Source of the DNA: Enterococcus faecalis 13-SD-W-01
GTDB taxonomy: Bacteria; Bacillota; Bacilli; Lactobacillales; Enterococcaceae
Assembly: GCA_000415185.1 (NCBI GenBank)
Contig: KE351686.1
Span: 21,881-85,880, forward strand
Length of the DNA: 64,000 bases
Direction: 5' to 3'
Below, piece after piece: positions 54,241 to 62,049 of the stretch (position 1 is the stretch's first letter; each line of letters starts with the position of its first letter). The notes under the pieces were generated by a model. That model was not told where the DNA came from, ran no database searches, and saw only the letters and a program-made list of their open reading frames with translations. The position numbers were made by a program, and so were the translations under genes.

Positions 54241-54720
54241 TCATGAATACGATTTTTTCAATTGCGTATTCATTGGTTTGATTTCACTTTTTTGGTAAAG
54301 AACACCAAAATTTTCCATATAAAAACGGTCACTAACTTTTTCCAACATATTTTTGATACCAGAAATAGCTTCCTTGGGTGTAGAACCTTGAACTATCCAT
54401 AACACTGGCACTTGATAAAGTGGTGCTTCTGACGAAGAAATATCTTGCTGGAACAAATCAGTCAGACGGTCAATAAATGTTTTCAACAGTCCTGTAACAT
54501 CCCACCAATAAATCGGCGTACCAATCACCAAAAGATCCGCATGTGCGATAGTCTCTATTACGTGTTTAAACTCATCGTACTTACTGCTTTGTCCCAACTG
54601 ATGGATTTGATAATCCACCAGATGCAGGGTTTCATATTCAAGTCCTTCCATTACTTTCGCTGCCCATTTCGTTGTGATACCTTCTTTGTTTGGACTCGCA
54701 TTGAGGAAAATACATTTCAC
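54241..54720 (-). CDS. Flavodoxin-like/NADPH-dependent FMN reductase family protein
   Basis: The 159-residue protein has the flavodoxin-like start KCIFLNASPNKEGITTKWA, in which SPNKEG binds the FMN phosphate, then IGTPIYWWDVTGLLKTFIDRL (about 80-100). The start is GTG (54720) behind GGAGGTGCACAGCA. It is probably a small cytosolic flavoprotein that reduces quinones or nitro compounds. It follows the ABC permease gene by 33 bases, so the three may be one operon. Confidence 0.88.
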   Translation of the reverse strand: MKCIFLNASPNKEGITTKWAAKVMEGLEYETLHLVDYQIHQLGQSSKYDEFKHVIETIAHADLLVIGTPIYWWDVTGLLKTFIDRLTDLFQQDISSSEAPLYQVPVLWIVQGSTPKEAISGIKNMLEKVSDRFYMENFGVLYQKSEIKPMNTQLKKSYS

Positions 54721-54753
54721 TGCTGTGCACCTCCGCTAAGCGTACTGCTCACG

Positions 54754-55845
54754 CTATACTTTTCGATAACGCCGCATCCCTACGATATTTATCACTGTGA
54801 AAACTACGATAAATAAAAACAATATCAACAAATCCAGCCAAATATCTGCTAATCCTTGACCTTTCAAAATAACATTCGATAAAGCATCACCAGCGTATTT
54901 CAAAGGAAAGATATAGCTTATTTCTTTGACCCAATCTGCCATCGTTTCTAACGGGATAAGTCCTGAGAAAAAAATCTGCGGAACGACGATCACTGGAATA
55001 AATTGTACCATTTGAAATTCCGAATTTGCAAATGTCGATACAAAAATCCCCATTGACAACGCCACTAAAGCTAACAATATCGCAGTTACTAATACCCAGC
55101 CGATATTGCCTGCAATTTCTAGATCCAATACAAAAATAGAAAAAGCAACGATCAAGACTGTTTGAATGATTGCAAATAAACCATAACCTGCTAAATATCC
55201 GAAAATCACTTCACTACGTTTGATCGGTGTAGCCAAAAGCCGTTCTAATGTTCCTGAAGTACGCTCTTTCAACAAGGCGATTCCTGAAACTAAAAAAACA
55301 AAGAAAAAGATGAAGAAGCCAATCAAAATCGGAAAGATCTTATCAAAAAATGTGCTGTTTCCATCACCATAAATATAGCTGTTTTGTATAGAGTAATCCT
55401 TCATTGCCAGCGGCTGTCCAGAAGTTTGTGCTGCCTTTTGGACTTCTTTAGTGAGTGTCTCTATCTTTACTCCTGTTAAAGCACTGCGAAATAGATTTTT
55501 GATTTGTGCTGTTTTACTTGGGTCAGCATTCTCATAAGTAATATGGAATGCGTCATCTTTTAAAGTGATAAATGCGTCCAGTTCATTATTTTTTACTGTT
55601 TTTTCTATGTCTTCCTCTTTAGTATAGGATTTGATTGAAACATCATCAGAAGGCAATGCTTTTTTGACTTCTGCAGGAATCGTTTGATCTACTCCGATAC
55701 GCACATCAGTATTTCCATTTGCATCAAACACGATGTTCATCAATGTCAAAATAAACATTGGCGCAATCAGCATCAAAGCTAAGGTTCGCTTGTCTCGGAT
55801 CAATTCATGGATAACTCGCTGACAAACAGCATTTAATCGAATCAT
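54754..55845 (-). CDS. ABC-2-type transporter permease
   Basis: The 363-residue protein has one N-terminal membrane helix (about 20-40), a long extracellular domain (about 45-165) and five C-terminal helices (about 170-355) including ERTSGTLERLLATPIKRSEVIFGYLAGYG, in part. This is the ABC-2/DrrB-like exporter permease form. It should pump drugs, lipids or peptides out with the ATPase encoded just upstream, whose stop overlaps its ATG by four bases. The substrate is unknown. Confidence 0.9.
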   Translation of the reverse strand: MIRLNAVCQRVIHELIRDKRTLALMLIAPMFILTLMNIVFDANGNTDVRIGVDQTIPAEVKKALPSDDVSIKSYTKEEDIEKTVKNNELDAFITLKDDAFHITYENADPSKTAQIKNLFRSALTGVKIETLTKEVQKAAQTSGQPLAMKDYSIQNSYIYGDGNSTFFDKIFPILIGFFIFFFVFLVSGIALLKERTSGTLERLLATPIKRSEVIFGYLAGYGLFAIIQTVLIVAFSIFVLDLEIAGNIGWVLVTAILLALVALSMGIFVSTFANSEFQMVQFIPVIVVPQIFFSGLIPLETMADWVKEISYIFPLKYAGDALSNVILKGQGLADIWLDLLILFLFIVVFTVINIVGMRRYRKV

Positions 55846-56567
55846 TTTGCTGACACCTCCGCCTTCAAGAAGACTTCTTCAATGCTTTCAGCAGAAAACC
55901 GTTCCTTTAATTCAGCAGGTGTGCCAAATGCGAAAAGCTGTCCTTCGATAATCAACCCAACAAAGTCACATCGCTCGGCTTCATCCATAACATGTGTCGT
56001 CACAATGATTGCTTTTTGTTCCTCTGCCAGCGCGCGGAGCTGCTTCCAGATCTCGATACGCAAACTCGGATCAATCCCAACAGTAGGCTCATCTAATAAA
56101 ATAAATTCCGGATTTGAAAGAAGTGTCACAGCCAAAGACAATCGCCGTTTCATGCCTCCAGAAAAGCTTTTTACAGGTTGATCCAAAAAATCAGTTAAAT
56201 TGACTAGTTCGGTATTTTTTTGGATAGCTTCTGTTAATTCTTTTCCTTTCATTCCCATCAAATGACCAAAAAAAACTAGATTTTCTTTAGCAGTAAGCCT
56301 TTCATAGAGCGCATCGCTTTGGCCCATAAATCCGATTTTTTCTAAGACTTTCCGATTTGGCATGGGTGTGCCGAAAACCTCCGTTGTACCTTGGTCCAGC
56401 TTTTCCATCCCTAACAAACATTTGATTGTGGTCGTTTTTCCTGAACCACTGGGACCTATCAGTCCTAAAATCGTTCCTTCCTTGATTTCTAAAGAAACAT
56501 CTTTCAGCACTTCCCTTTTCCCAAAAGATTTATGCGCATGTTGGATCGATGCAATATGCTGCGCCAT
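55842..56567 (-). CDS. ABC transporter ATP-binding protein
   Basis: The 241-residue ATPase has Walker A GPSGSGKTT (about 37-45), signature SFSGGMKRRLSLA (about 135-147), Walker B FILLDEPTVG and the His switch TTHVMDE. It is of the DrrA/CcmA exporter type and pairs with the ABC-2 permease gene that overlaps it by four bases. It probably drives efflux of a drug or cell-envelope compound. The neighbouring msr(C)-like gene is a separate unit with its own promoter. Confidence 0.92.
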   Translation of the reverse strand: MAQHIASIQHAHKSFGKREVLKDVSLEIKEGTILGLIGPSGSGKTTTIKCLLGMEKLDQGTTEVFGTPMPNRKVLEKIGFMGQSDALYERLTAKENLVFFGHLMGMKGKELTEAIQKNTELVNLTDFLDQPVKSFSGGMKRRLSLAVTLLSNPEFILLDEPTVGIDPSLRIEIWKQLRALAEEQKAIIVTTHVMDEAERCDFVGLIIEGQLFAFGTPAELKERFSAESIEEVFLKAEVSAK

Positions 56568-56788
56568 TTTCCCACTCCCTTTGAAACTGTTTTGTTATGT
56601 CTAAACCTATCAGGCGAACAAAACACTTTATTTAAATATACTATGGTTAGGCATAAGTATACCACAGAGAGCGGTTTCTCTAGCAGGAAGTACTTTTTGG
56701 GGAACTGTAAAAAGAGTTCAAATTTAATGTATTTTCTATCAGCTAAACTTGAAATCAGTTACGCGCTTTATAGGTCCAAAAAAAGAGT

Positions 56789-57070
56789 TCAGCCTAATCC
56801 CGTCGCCTCCTCCTTTTGGCTTTCCGCCGCAGTTTCTGCGTACGCCATCAATTGCTGATGAAAATTTCCAAGCAGCTGCTCCATTTGTGTTACTTTTTCT
56901 TCTAGTTGCTGATACTGTTCTAAATAAACACGAAAAGTCTCTTCTTGTGTGATTTGTTGATTCATTGAATTTATCCGGCGTGTTGCTTCTTGGATCTGCA
57001 AAGCTGCTTGCTGATAGATTTCCGCTTGTTCTTTAAGTTGTTCTGGTGTAAGTATGTTTTCACTTGCCAT
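56789..57070 (-). CDS. Small helical protein of unknown function
   Basis: The 93-residue protein is almost all helix-forming and rich in Gln and Glu: EQLKEQAEIYQQAALQIQEATRRINSMNQQITQEE and EQYQQLEEKVTQMEQLLGNFHQQLMAYAETAAE in part. It looks like an alpha-hairpin or coiled coil. The size and N-terminus recall WXG100-like ESX substrates, but there is no WXG motif in the turn (NSMNQ). AAAAGGAGCAAAAAACG precedes the ATG. No family is claimed. Confidence 0.62.
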   Translation of the reverse strand: MASENILTPEQLKEQAEIYQQAALQIQEATRRINSMNQQITQEETFRVYLEQYQQLEEKVTQMEQLLGNFHQQLMAYAETAAESQKEEATGLG

Positions 57071-57207
57071 CGTTTTTTGCTCCTTTTTATTTTTAAATAA
57101 AACTATTACTGATTATTCCCAGTCAGAGCTACAATATCATTTGTTTTTTATAAAAATAGATTTAGTAGCCTATTCGTTTTATAAGTAGCAAAAACGTTAC
57201 ATAAATA

Positions 57208-57253
57208 AACACTGGATGCTTTCTAAAATTACTTTAGAAAACATCCAGTGTTT
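57208..57253 (-). terminator. Terminator of the Rgg-like gene
   Basis: AAACACTGGATG pairs with CATCCAGTGTTT around an inner TTTCTAAA/TTTAGAAA stem. The minus strand lacks a long T run, so efficiency is uncertain. Confidence 0.75.
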
Positions 57254-58145
57254 ATTCGTGATTATCCAGGACAATATCGAACTCGATTCCGTATCTTTTT
57301 TCAATAAAACGGATCAGTTCAACATTCATTTTGTAATGATTTTTTGCCTCCAAAGATTTGAAGACTTGGAGTCCTTGCTTGATTTTTTCATTTCCTTTCT
57401 TGTTTCTTCTCAAACATTCCCAGATGCCGTTGATGATCAGTTTTAAACTCTTTTCGAAAAACATTTCTTCGCTCAAAGGATAGTTATTCATTTTTTCTAA
57501 GTATTTCCAGGCACTATTCAAGTTATGCATTTGTATAAAGTGGATGACTGCATTTGCCAACATTCGAAATCCTTCACTTTTCCCTTCACCAGTTCCTCTA
57601 TAATGACCGATTCCTCTGACTGCTTTTTCTAAAACAGATTCCAAAAATTCGGCATGGAAGGCATACATACAATTGTTGAAAAGGACTAATTCATAACGTG
57701 TCCATGTCTGGGCATTGATCAAGTAAGAATAAATTTCTGTACAAGTCACATTGAATTTTTTATTTTCCAGTTTTGCGATCAATAAATCACATAAACTAGC
57801 CATATGTACTCTTTTGGTTTGCTGTTCTGCTATTTCAATCGTCTGTTCAGAACAAAACGCTTGGATTCTTTTCAGCTCATCGATATCTTTCGAAAAAAAA
57901 GCTTGTTTGATTTCTTTCATTATTTGATTGATCCAATTGACATTTTCAGGATAGTCAAACGTTTTGAGTTCATCATAATAGAGATTTACTTTTTGGAGCA
58001 AATAGGTCAAATTGCCGATACTGGTATCAGACTGTTCTTTTACAAAACGATGGTAGGTCGTGCGGCTGATTTTTTCTCCGCAGATTTGCTTGATCGTTAA
58101 TCCTTTTTGTTTCCTTACATGGTCGATGATTTCGCCAATATACAT
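57252..58145 (-). CDS. Rgg/GadR/MutR-type regulator
   Basis: The 297-residue protein has an N-terminal XRE helix-turn-helix (residues about 1-60: YIGEIIDHVRKQKGLTIKQIC, then SRTTYHRFVKEQSDTSIGNLTYLL) and an all-helical TPR-like C-terminal part (about 70-290). This is the plan of Rgg-type quorum-sensing regulators that bind short hydrophobic peptides. I found no candidate peptide gene next to it. E. faecalis has an Rgg-like activator, ElrR, of a WxL/LRR operon. Whether this gene controls the loci here is open. Confidence 0.85.
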   Translation of the reverse strand: MYIGEIIDHVRKQKGLTIKQICGEKISRTTYHRFVKEQSDTSIGNLTYLLQKVNLYYDELKTFDYPENVNWINQIMKEIKQAFFSKDIDELKRIQAFCSEQTIEIAEQQTKRVHMASLCDLLIAKLENKKFNVTCTEIYSYLINAQTWTRYELVLFNNCMYAFHAEFLESVLEKAVRGIGHYRGTGEGKSEGFRMLANAVIHFIQMHNLNSAWKYLEKMNNYPLSEEMFFEKSLKLIINGIWECLRRNKKGNEKIKQGLQVFKSLEAKNHYKMNVELIRFIEKRYGIEFDIVLDNHE

Positions 58146-58307
58146 TTGTCATCTCCTTTGCGCTAAGCAAAATTTTTATTAAGTTATAATAATTATTCAT
58201 GATAACTTAGTAAAAATCAAGCTCTTTCAAAAAGCCTAGCTGCACGGATTTTCTCAAAAAAAGAAAAAAAGAAATGATTTTCAGCGTATCTTGTTTATGA
58301 AAAGAGA

Positions 58308-58338
58308 AAACAGGCTTTGCTGTATGCAAAACCTGCTT
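58308..58338 (-). terminator. Probable terminator of the methyltransferase gene
   Basis: Minus strand: AGCAGGTTTTGC pairs with GCAAAGCCTGTT with one mismatch over a five-base loop. The tail is TTCTCTTTTC. Confidence 0.6.
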
Positions 58339-58347
58339 ACCTATTCT

Positions 58348-59082
58348 TTATTTTTTATTTTCCGCGGAAATGATCAGCATCATTGGACGTCTGAATTCAT
58401 CTTTCATTCCTGGCAGATCCAGCATACTCTCTGGTGGTGCCGGCTCTACGATATGTGTCAATCGAAAGCCGTTGCATAGCAAAGTCTCTAAGTAAGTGGT
58501 CAAGGTTCTATGATATTTCACTATTTGTTTATCGAGAAAATCCGCTGTTCTTTCTCCTTCATAGAAATAGTTATCTACTGGGAAAAATCGAATATTCCCT
58601 TCTTCATCATACGCCCAATTTTGAGAGCCTTGTGCTGTAAAAATCGGATGTTCTACTGAAAAAATCAGCTGCCCATCTGGCTTCGAATAGCGCTTGATTT
58701 TCTTGACGATTTCTTCAAAAGATTCCAGATAATGAAAAGCAAGCGAACTGATAACGACATCAAATTGATTTTCTTCAAAAGACGCATCTTCTATCGATTC
58801 ATGAATATACGAAACATTCTCAAACTTAGTCTTCTCTCTGGCAACAGCCAGCATTTTTTCGGAAATATCGACACCTACCACTTTCTCTGCGCCATTTTCA
58901 GCTGCGTAAATACAGTGCCAGCCATAACCGCAGCCCAAGTCGAGTACCTGTTTGCCCTTAAAATCAGGAAGCAGCTGCTGCAGCGTTTGCCATTCTCCAG
59001 CACCTTCTAAACCTTGCTTGCTTCGTGTCATTTGGCTGTAACTTTCAAAAAAATCTTCGTTGTCATAAATCGGCTTTTTCAT
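58348..59082 (-). CDS. Class I SAM-dependent methyltransferase
   Basis: I start at ATG 59082 (244 residues), behind AAGGAGAAAACTTT. The SAM-binding motif is VLDLGCGYGWHCIYAAENGA (about 47-66), followed by VGVDIS and ISSLAFHYLE (about 108-117). A Methyltransf_11-type core and a C-terminal extension that closes on the substrate are visible. The substrate is unknown. Relatives methylate small molecules or detoxify tellurite-like compounds. It is monocistronic. Confidence 0.9.
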   Translation of the reverse strand: MKKPIYDNEDFFESYSQMTRSKQGLEGAGEWQTLQQLLPDFKGKQVLDLGCGYGWHCIYAAENGAEKVVGVDISEKMLAVAREKTKFENVSYIHESIEDASFEENQFDVVISSLAFHYLESFEEIVKKIKRYSKPDGQLIFSVEHPIFTAQGSQNWAYDEEGNIRFFPVDNYFYEGERTADFLDKQIVKYHRTLTTYLETLLCNGFRLTHIVEPAPPESMLDLPGMKDEFRRPMMLIISAENKK

Positions 59083-59137
59083 AAAGTTTTCTCCTTGTTT
59101 TACCAACGTTTTATTCTAAAAATCGATTCTGAGATAG

Positions 59138-59497
59138 TTAATCTTTCATTGGCTTATTATACCCTTTTTCCCCGTATGGCTGCAGTTTTTCAAGCCACAA
59201 TTTCTTCAACTTTTTCAATTCGTCTTTCATATTCGTGACGTCATCTGTTTTCTTTTCCCATAAAACCTCAAAAGAAAATGCAGCTTCTCCATATTGATTC
59301 CACTCTTTTTGCAGTTCGCTGTTGACGAAGAAGTTTTCATTCAAATTCAATTTGTAGTAATTCCAACGATTTTTCGTATTAGGAACAGTTTCGATAAAGA
59401 TTTTTCCATTTTCATTATTTTTTATCTGGATCACGCCGTAATAAGTCGGCATTTCTCTGTAAGCTTGTAGCAGCTCTCTTTTTCGTTTGATATCCAT
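59138..59497 (-). CDS. GIY-YIG nuclease family protein
   Basis: The 119-residue protein shows a GIY-YIG-like core: YYGVIQIKNNENGKIFIETV (about residues 19-38, with YGV for GIY and GKIFI for YIG), NRWNYYKLNLNENFFVNSELQKEWNQYG and EVLWEK. The C-terminal half is a charged helix. The catalytic Tyr, Arg and Glu are only partly conserved, so nuclease activity is not certain. It follows the DUF2087 regulator by 12 bases in one operon. Confidence 0.82.
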   Translation of the reverse strand: MDIKRKRELLQAYREMPTYYGVIQIKNNENGKIFIETVPNTKNRWNYYKLNLNENFFVNSELQKEWNQYGEAAFSFEVLWEKKTDDVTNMKDELKKLKKLWLEKLQPYGEKGYNKPMKD

Positions 59498-59509
59498 TTT
59501 ATTTCTCCT

Positions 59510-60229
59510 TTACGTTTCGCGCCAATAAGAACGTCCATCTACCGTGCGGCTAAGAAAACCGTAGTCAACCAGATATCTTCTAAGCAGGACATAATCCAAA
59601 TAGATACTGCTTAGGATCTCATCCGTTTCTTTTGCTGTATAATGTCTGTCTTTTTCAAATTCTTCAATGATTCGATTCAATACAGTAATGACTTTCTTTT
59701 GTCCTCTTGGCAATTGCTTTAAGACAACTTTTCCTTGCGAAAAATCAAAATATTTTCGAATCGCTATATCATATTCTTCTTCTGTGATAAAGAAACGTTC
59801 ATCGACTTTATTCATTTTATCGGGCACGGCTAATAGATTCTCTGAAGAACTTTTAGAAGCAAAAACCTGCTGATACATCGCCATATAAAATTTTGCTTGT
59901 TTGTATTTTTCTCTAAATGTAAATTTCTGATGCCGAACAGTTGAAGGAGTGATCCCCATTTCTTCTGCGATTTCTTTGTCTTTTTTTCCTTGGAGAAATG
60001 CTTCAAGCAATTTTTTCTGTACTTCTGTCAACGTATTATATTTAGTGTCTGCATGAATCAGCTGATAACCATTTCCTTGATGAATTTCTTGGATATGTTC
60101 CTTTATCTGTTTTTCAGGATTTTCGCCTTCATCTACAAAATTTTGTCCACAATAATTACAGACAAAACTATTTTTTTGTTTTTGATAACCCGCTTCTATT
60201 TGCTGTAATGTCCATTCAGAAATATTCAT
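59510..60229 (-). CDS. LuxR-type regulator with zinc-finger-like N-terminus and DUF2087
   Basis: The 239-residue protein has a C2H2-like motif at the start (CNYCGQ, then two His about 20 residues later: HIQEIH). A LuxR-type helix-turn-helix follows (about 65-110, LTEVQKKLLEAFLQGKKDKEIAEEMGITPSTVRHQKFTFREKYKQA in part). The C-terminal DUF2087 domain (about 160-237) ends YLVDYGFLSRTVDGRSYWRE. It should regulate its own operon, which includes the GIY-YIG gene. Its promoter carries GTTTAT repeats. The combination is distinctive, and the biological role is unknown. Confidence 0.85.
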   Translation of the reverse strand: MNISEWTLQQIEAGYQKQKNSFVCNYCGQNFVDEGENPEKQIKEHIQEIHQGNGYQLIHADTKYNTLTEVQKKLLEAFLQGKKDKEIAEEMGITPSTVRHQKFTFREKYKQAKFYMAMYQQVFASKSSSENLLAVPDKMNKVDERFFITEEEYDIAIRKYFDFSQGKVVLKQLPRGQKKVITVLNRIIEEFEKDRHYTAKETDEILSSIYLDYVLLRRYLVDYGFLSRTVDGRSYWRET

Positions 60230-60252
60230 AGCCGCCCTCCTTGTTTATTAAA

Positions 60253-60310
60253 ATTATAAACCGTTTATTTATTTTGTCAACAAATTAATTGTTTATGGAT
60301 TTGATAAACA
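60253..60310 (-). promoter_or_regulatory. Strong promoter with GTTTAT repeat operator
   Basis: Minus strand: TTGACA (60275-60280), 16 bases, TATAAT (60253-60258). Upstream of the -35 is TGTTTAT-GGATTTG-ATAAACA (60290-60310). GTTTAT also occurs at 60243 and 60263. The repeats suggest autoregulation of the DUF2087 operon. Confidence 0.7.
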
Positions 60311-60340
60311 AAAAAACTGATGCAAAACTCTGCATCAGTC
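60309..60340 (-). terminator. Terminator of the ascorbate-type PTS operon
   Basis: Minus strand: ACTGATGCA pairs with TGCATCAGT around GAGTTT, followed by a run of seven T. Confidence 0.9.
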
Positions 60341-60354
60341 GTTTAGTTGTTTTT

Positions 60355-61730
60355 TCAACTGTTTCTTTGTTCCGGCAGTGTCTTCTTTGAACGAAGCGTC
60401 CCTAAAATACTTGATAAAACAACCACAGCTAAGAAACCTAAAATACCAACGGTCAATGTTGTTTGTCCGTATTCTCCTAATTTGCCTAAAATAAATCCAG
60501 GAATCAAATAGTCTGTATCTGCAAAAGTCGAGGAAGCAAGCTGCAAATCCCCAAGAACTGGTAAAATCAGCAACGGTAGCCAGCTAATCAATAAGCCATT
60601 GAACGCCGAGCCCAAAACGGCACCCTTTCGTCCACCAGTCGAGTTGCCAAAAACACCAGCAGCTGCGCCGCAAAAGAAGTGTCCAACAACTCCAGGAATA
60701 ATCACAGTAGTTTGCAGACCAATCATCGCAAACATGGACAACGTTCCAGTAAGGAAACTAACGAAAAAGCCGATCAATACAGCGTTGGGTGCATAAGGGA
60801 ATACGATTGGCACATCCAAGGCTGGTTTGGAATCAGGAACAAGTTTCTTCGCAATCCCTTGAAAAGCAGGTACGATTTCTGCTAAAAGCATCCGTACACC
60901 TTGAAGCACAATCACAAATCCTGCAGTAAATGTTCCCGCTTGGATCAATGCAAAAATCACAGCATTATCTCCATTACTCAATTCTTGTGCTACATAACTT
61001 GGACCTGCTAGCAAAGACAACGAAACATATACGATCGACATCAACAGCATGATCGAGATTGTTGAATCTCGTAAAAAGCTGAAACTTTTTGGTATTTTGA
61101 TGTCTTCTGTCGATTTTTCTTTGTTTCCAAAAACCTTGCCGATCCAGCCACTAGCAGCTAACCAATATTCCCAGTATGCCCCATAGATACTTGATTGTTT
61201 CCAGTGATATTTTTCATAAAAGGCTGACAGAGGGCTGGTGTGATCGTCAGCAACGTTCCTTCGAAAATTCCACCAAGAAGAATCATTCCTAATGATGAAC
61301 GAAATCCTGCACTAACTAAAATAACTGCTGTCAGACAAGAAACATACAGCATTGCCTGACCTGTCAAAAAGATGAATTTATAGCGAGTAAATCGAGCAAG
61401 AAGAATATTGACAATCATCCCTACAAACATAATCAATGCAGTGGGTGTACCAAATTCTTGCAAAGCAATTGCCACTACTGCTTCGTTACTGGGCACTACT
61501 CCTTGCGTATGCAGCGCTGTCTGAAACATCGCCGCAAATGGTGTGAGAGAATTACTGATTAAACCTGCTCCGCCAATCAATACTAAAAAGCCAACAAATG
61601 TTTTAAATGTACCTTGAATGATTTCAGAAAATTTCTTTTTTTGAAGTACCAAACCAACCAATGCAATCAGAGAAACAAGAATTGCAGGTTGGCTTACGAT
61701 CGAAACAAACAGATTTAATAATGCGTCCAT
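60355..61730 (-). pseudogene. ulaA: PTS ascorbate-type IIC component (UlaA/SgaT), frameshifted
   Basis: The gene codes for a membrane component of about 458 residues but is split. Residues 1-190 (to HTGNIG) end at a TAG. The reading continues in the -1 frame (WLAASGWIGKVFGNKEKSTEDIKIPKS and on) to the normal C-terminus. In intact UlaA the text runs GNIG-Y-W-L without a break. The sequence ATTGGTT at 61160-61166 occurs once where a tandem ATTGGTTATTGGTT would restore GNIGYWL, so a 7-base deletion between direct repeats explains the break. The operon has a IIB and a PRD regulator with IIA. Uptake by this system is probably lost in this strain. Confidence 0.85.
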
Positions 61731-61760
61731 AAAAAGACCTCCCCTTCGTCAAGTTTGTTC

Positions 61761-62048
61761 TCAATGCGTTTCCAACAGCAATTTGCCAATTTTCTCTTTT
61801 ATCTCATCCATATCAATGATCGATTGAAGTAATACCAGCTTCTCTTCCGGTATCGCAGTCAAAGTATCCTTAAGCGTGTGTTCAATAAAGAAATAATCGG
61901 CCATATCGCCTGAAACACTGCCGACATCTGCATGACCAATCTCAAATTGTGATAAATCTTCACCTGCGTCTTCTAACGCTTGTTTGATATTCATCTCCAC
62001 CATGAAACTTGTCCCTAAGCCACTTTGACAAACTGCTAAAATTTTCAT
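61761..62048 (-). CDS. ulaB: PTS ascorbate-type IIB component
   Basis: The 95-residue protein has the phosphorylated cysteine in LAVCQSGLGTSFM (Cys7). This P-loop-like CxSGLGTS is typical of UlaB/SgaB. It would pass a phosphate from IIA to ascorbate or a related sugar acid at IIC. The start lies one base after the regulator stop and the gene is followed by the broken IIC gene. The IIA function may be supplied by the C-terminal domain of the regulator. Confidence 0.88.
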   Translation of the reverse strand: MKILAVCQSGLGTSFMVEMNIKQALEDAGEDLSQFEIGHADVGSVSGDMADYFFIEHTLKDTLTAIPEEKLVLLQSIIDMDEIKEKIGKLLLETH

Positions 62049-62049
62049 T

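Noticed and set aside
56789..57070. WXG100/ESX substrate
   Set aside because: Size and helix content fit, but there is no WXG turn and no ESX gene nearby.
60355..61050. A separate 231-residue PTS IIC gene
   Set aside because: Its first Met is internal. The frame continues upstream to join the 190-residue part, so the two are one broken gene.
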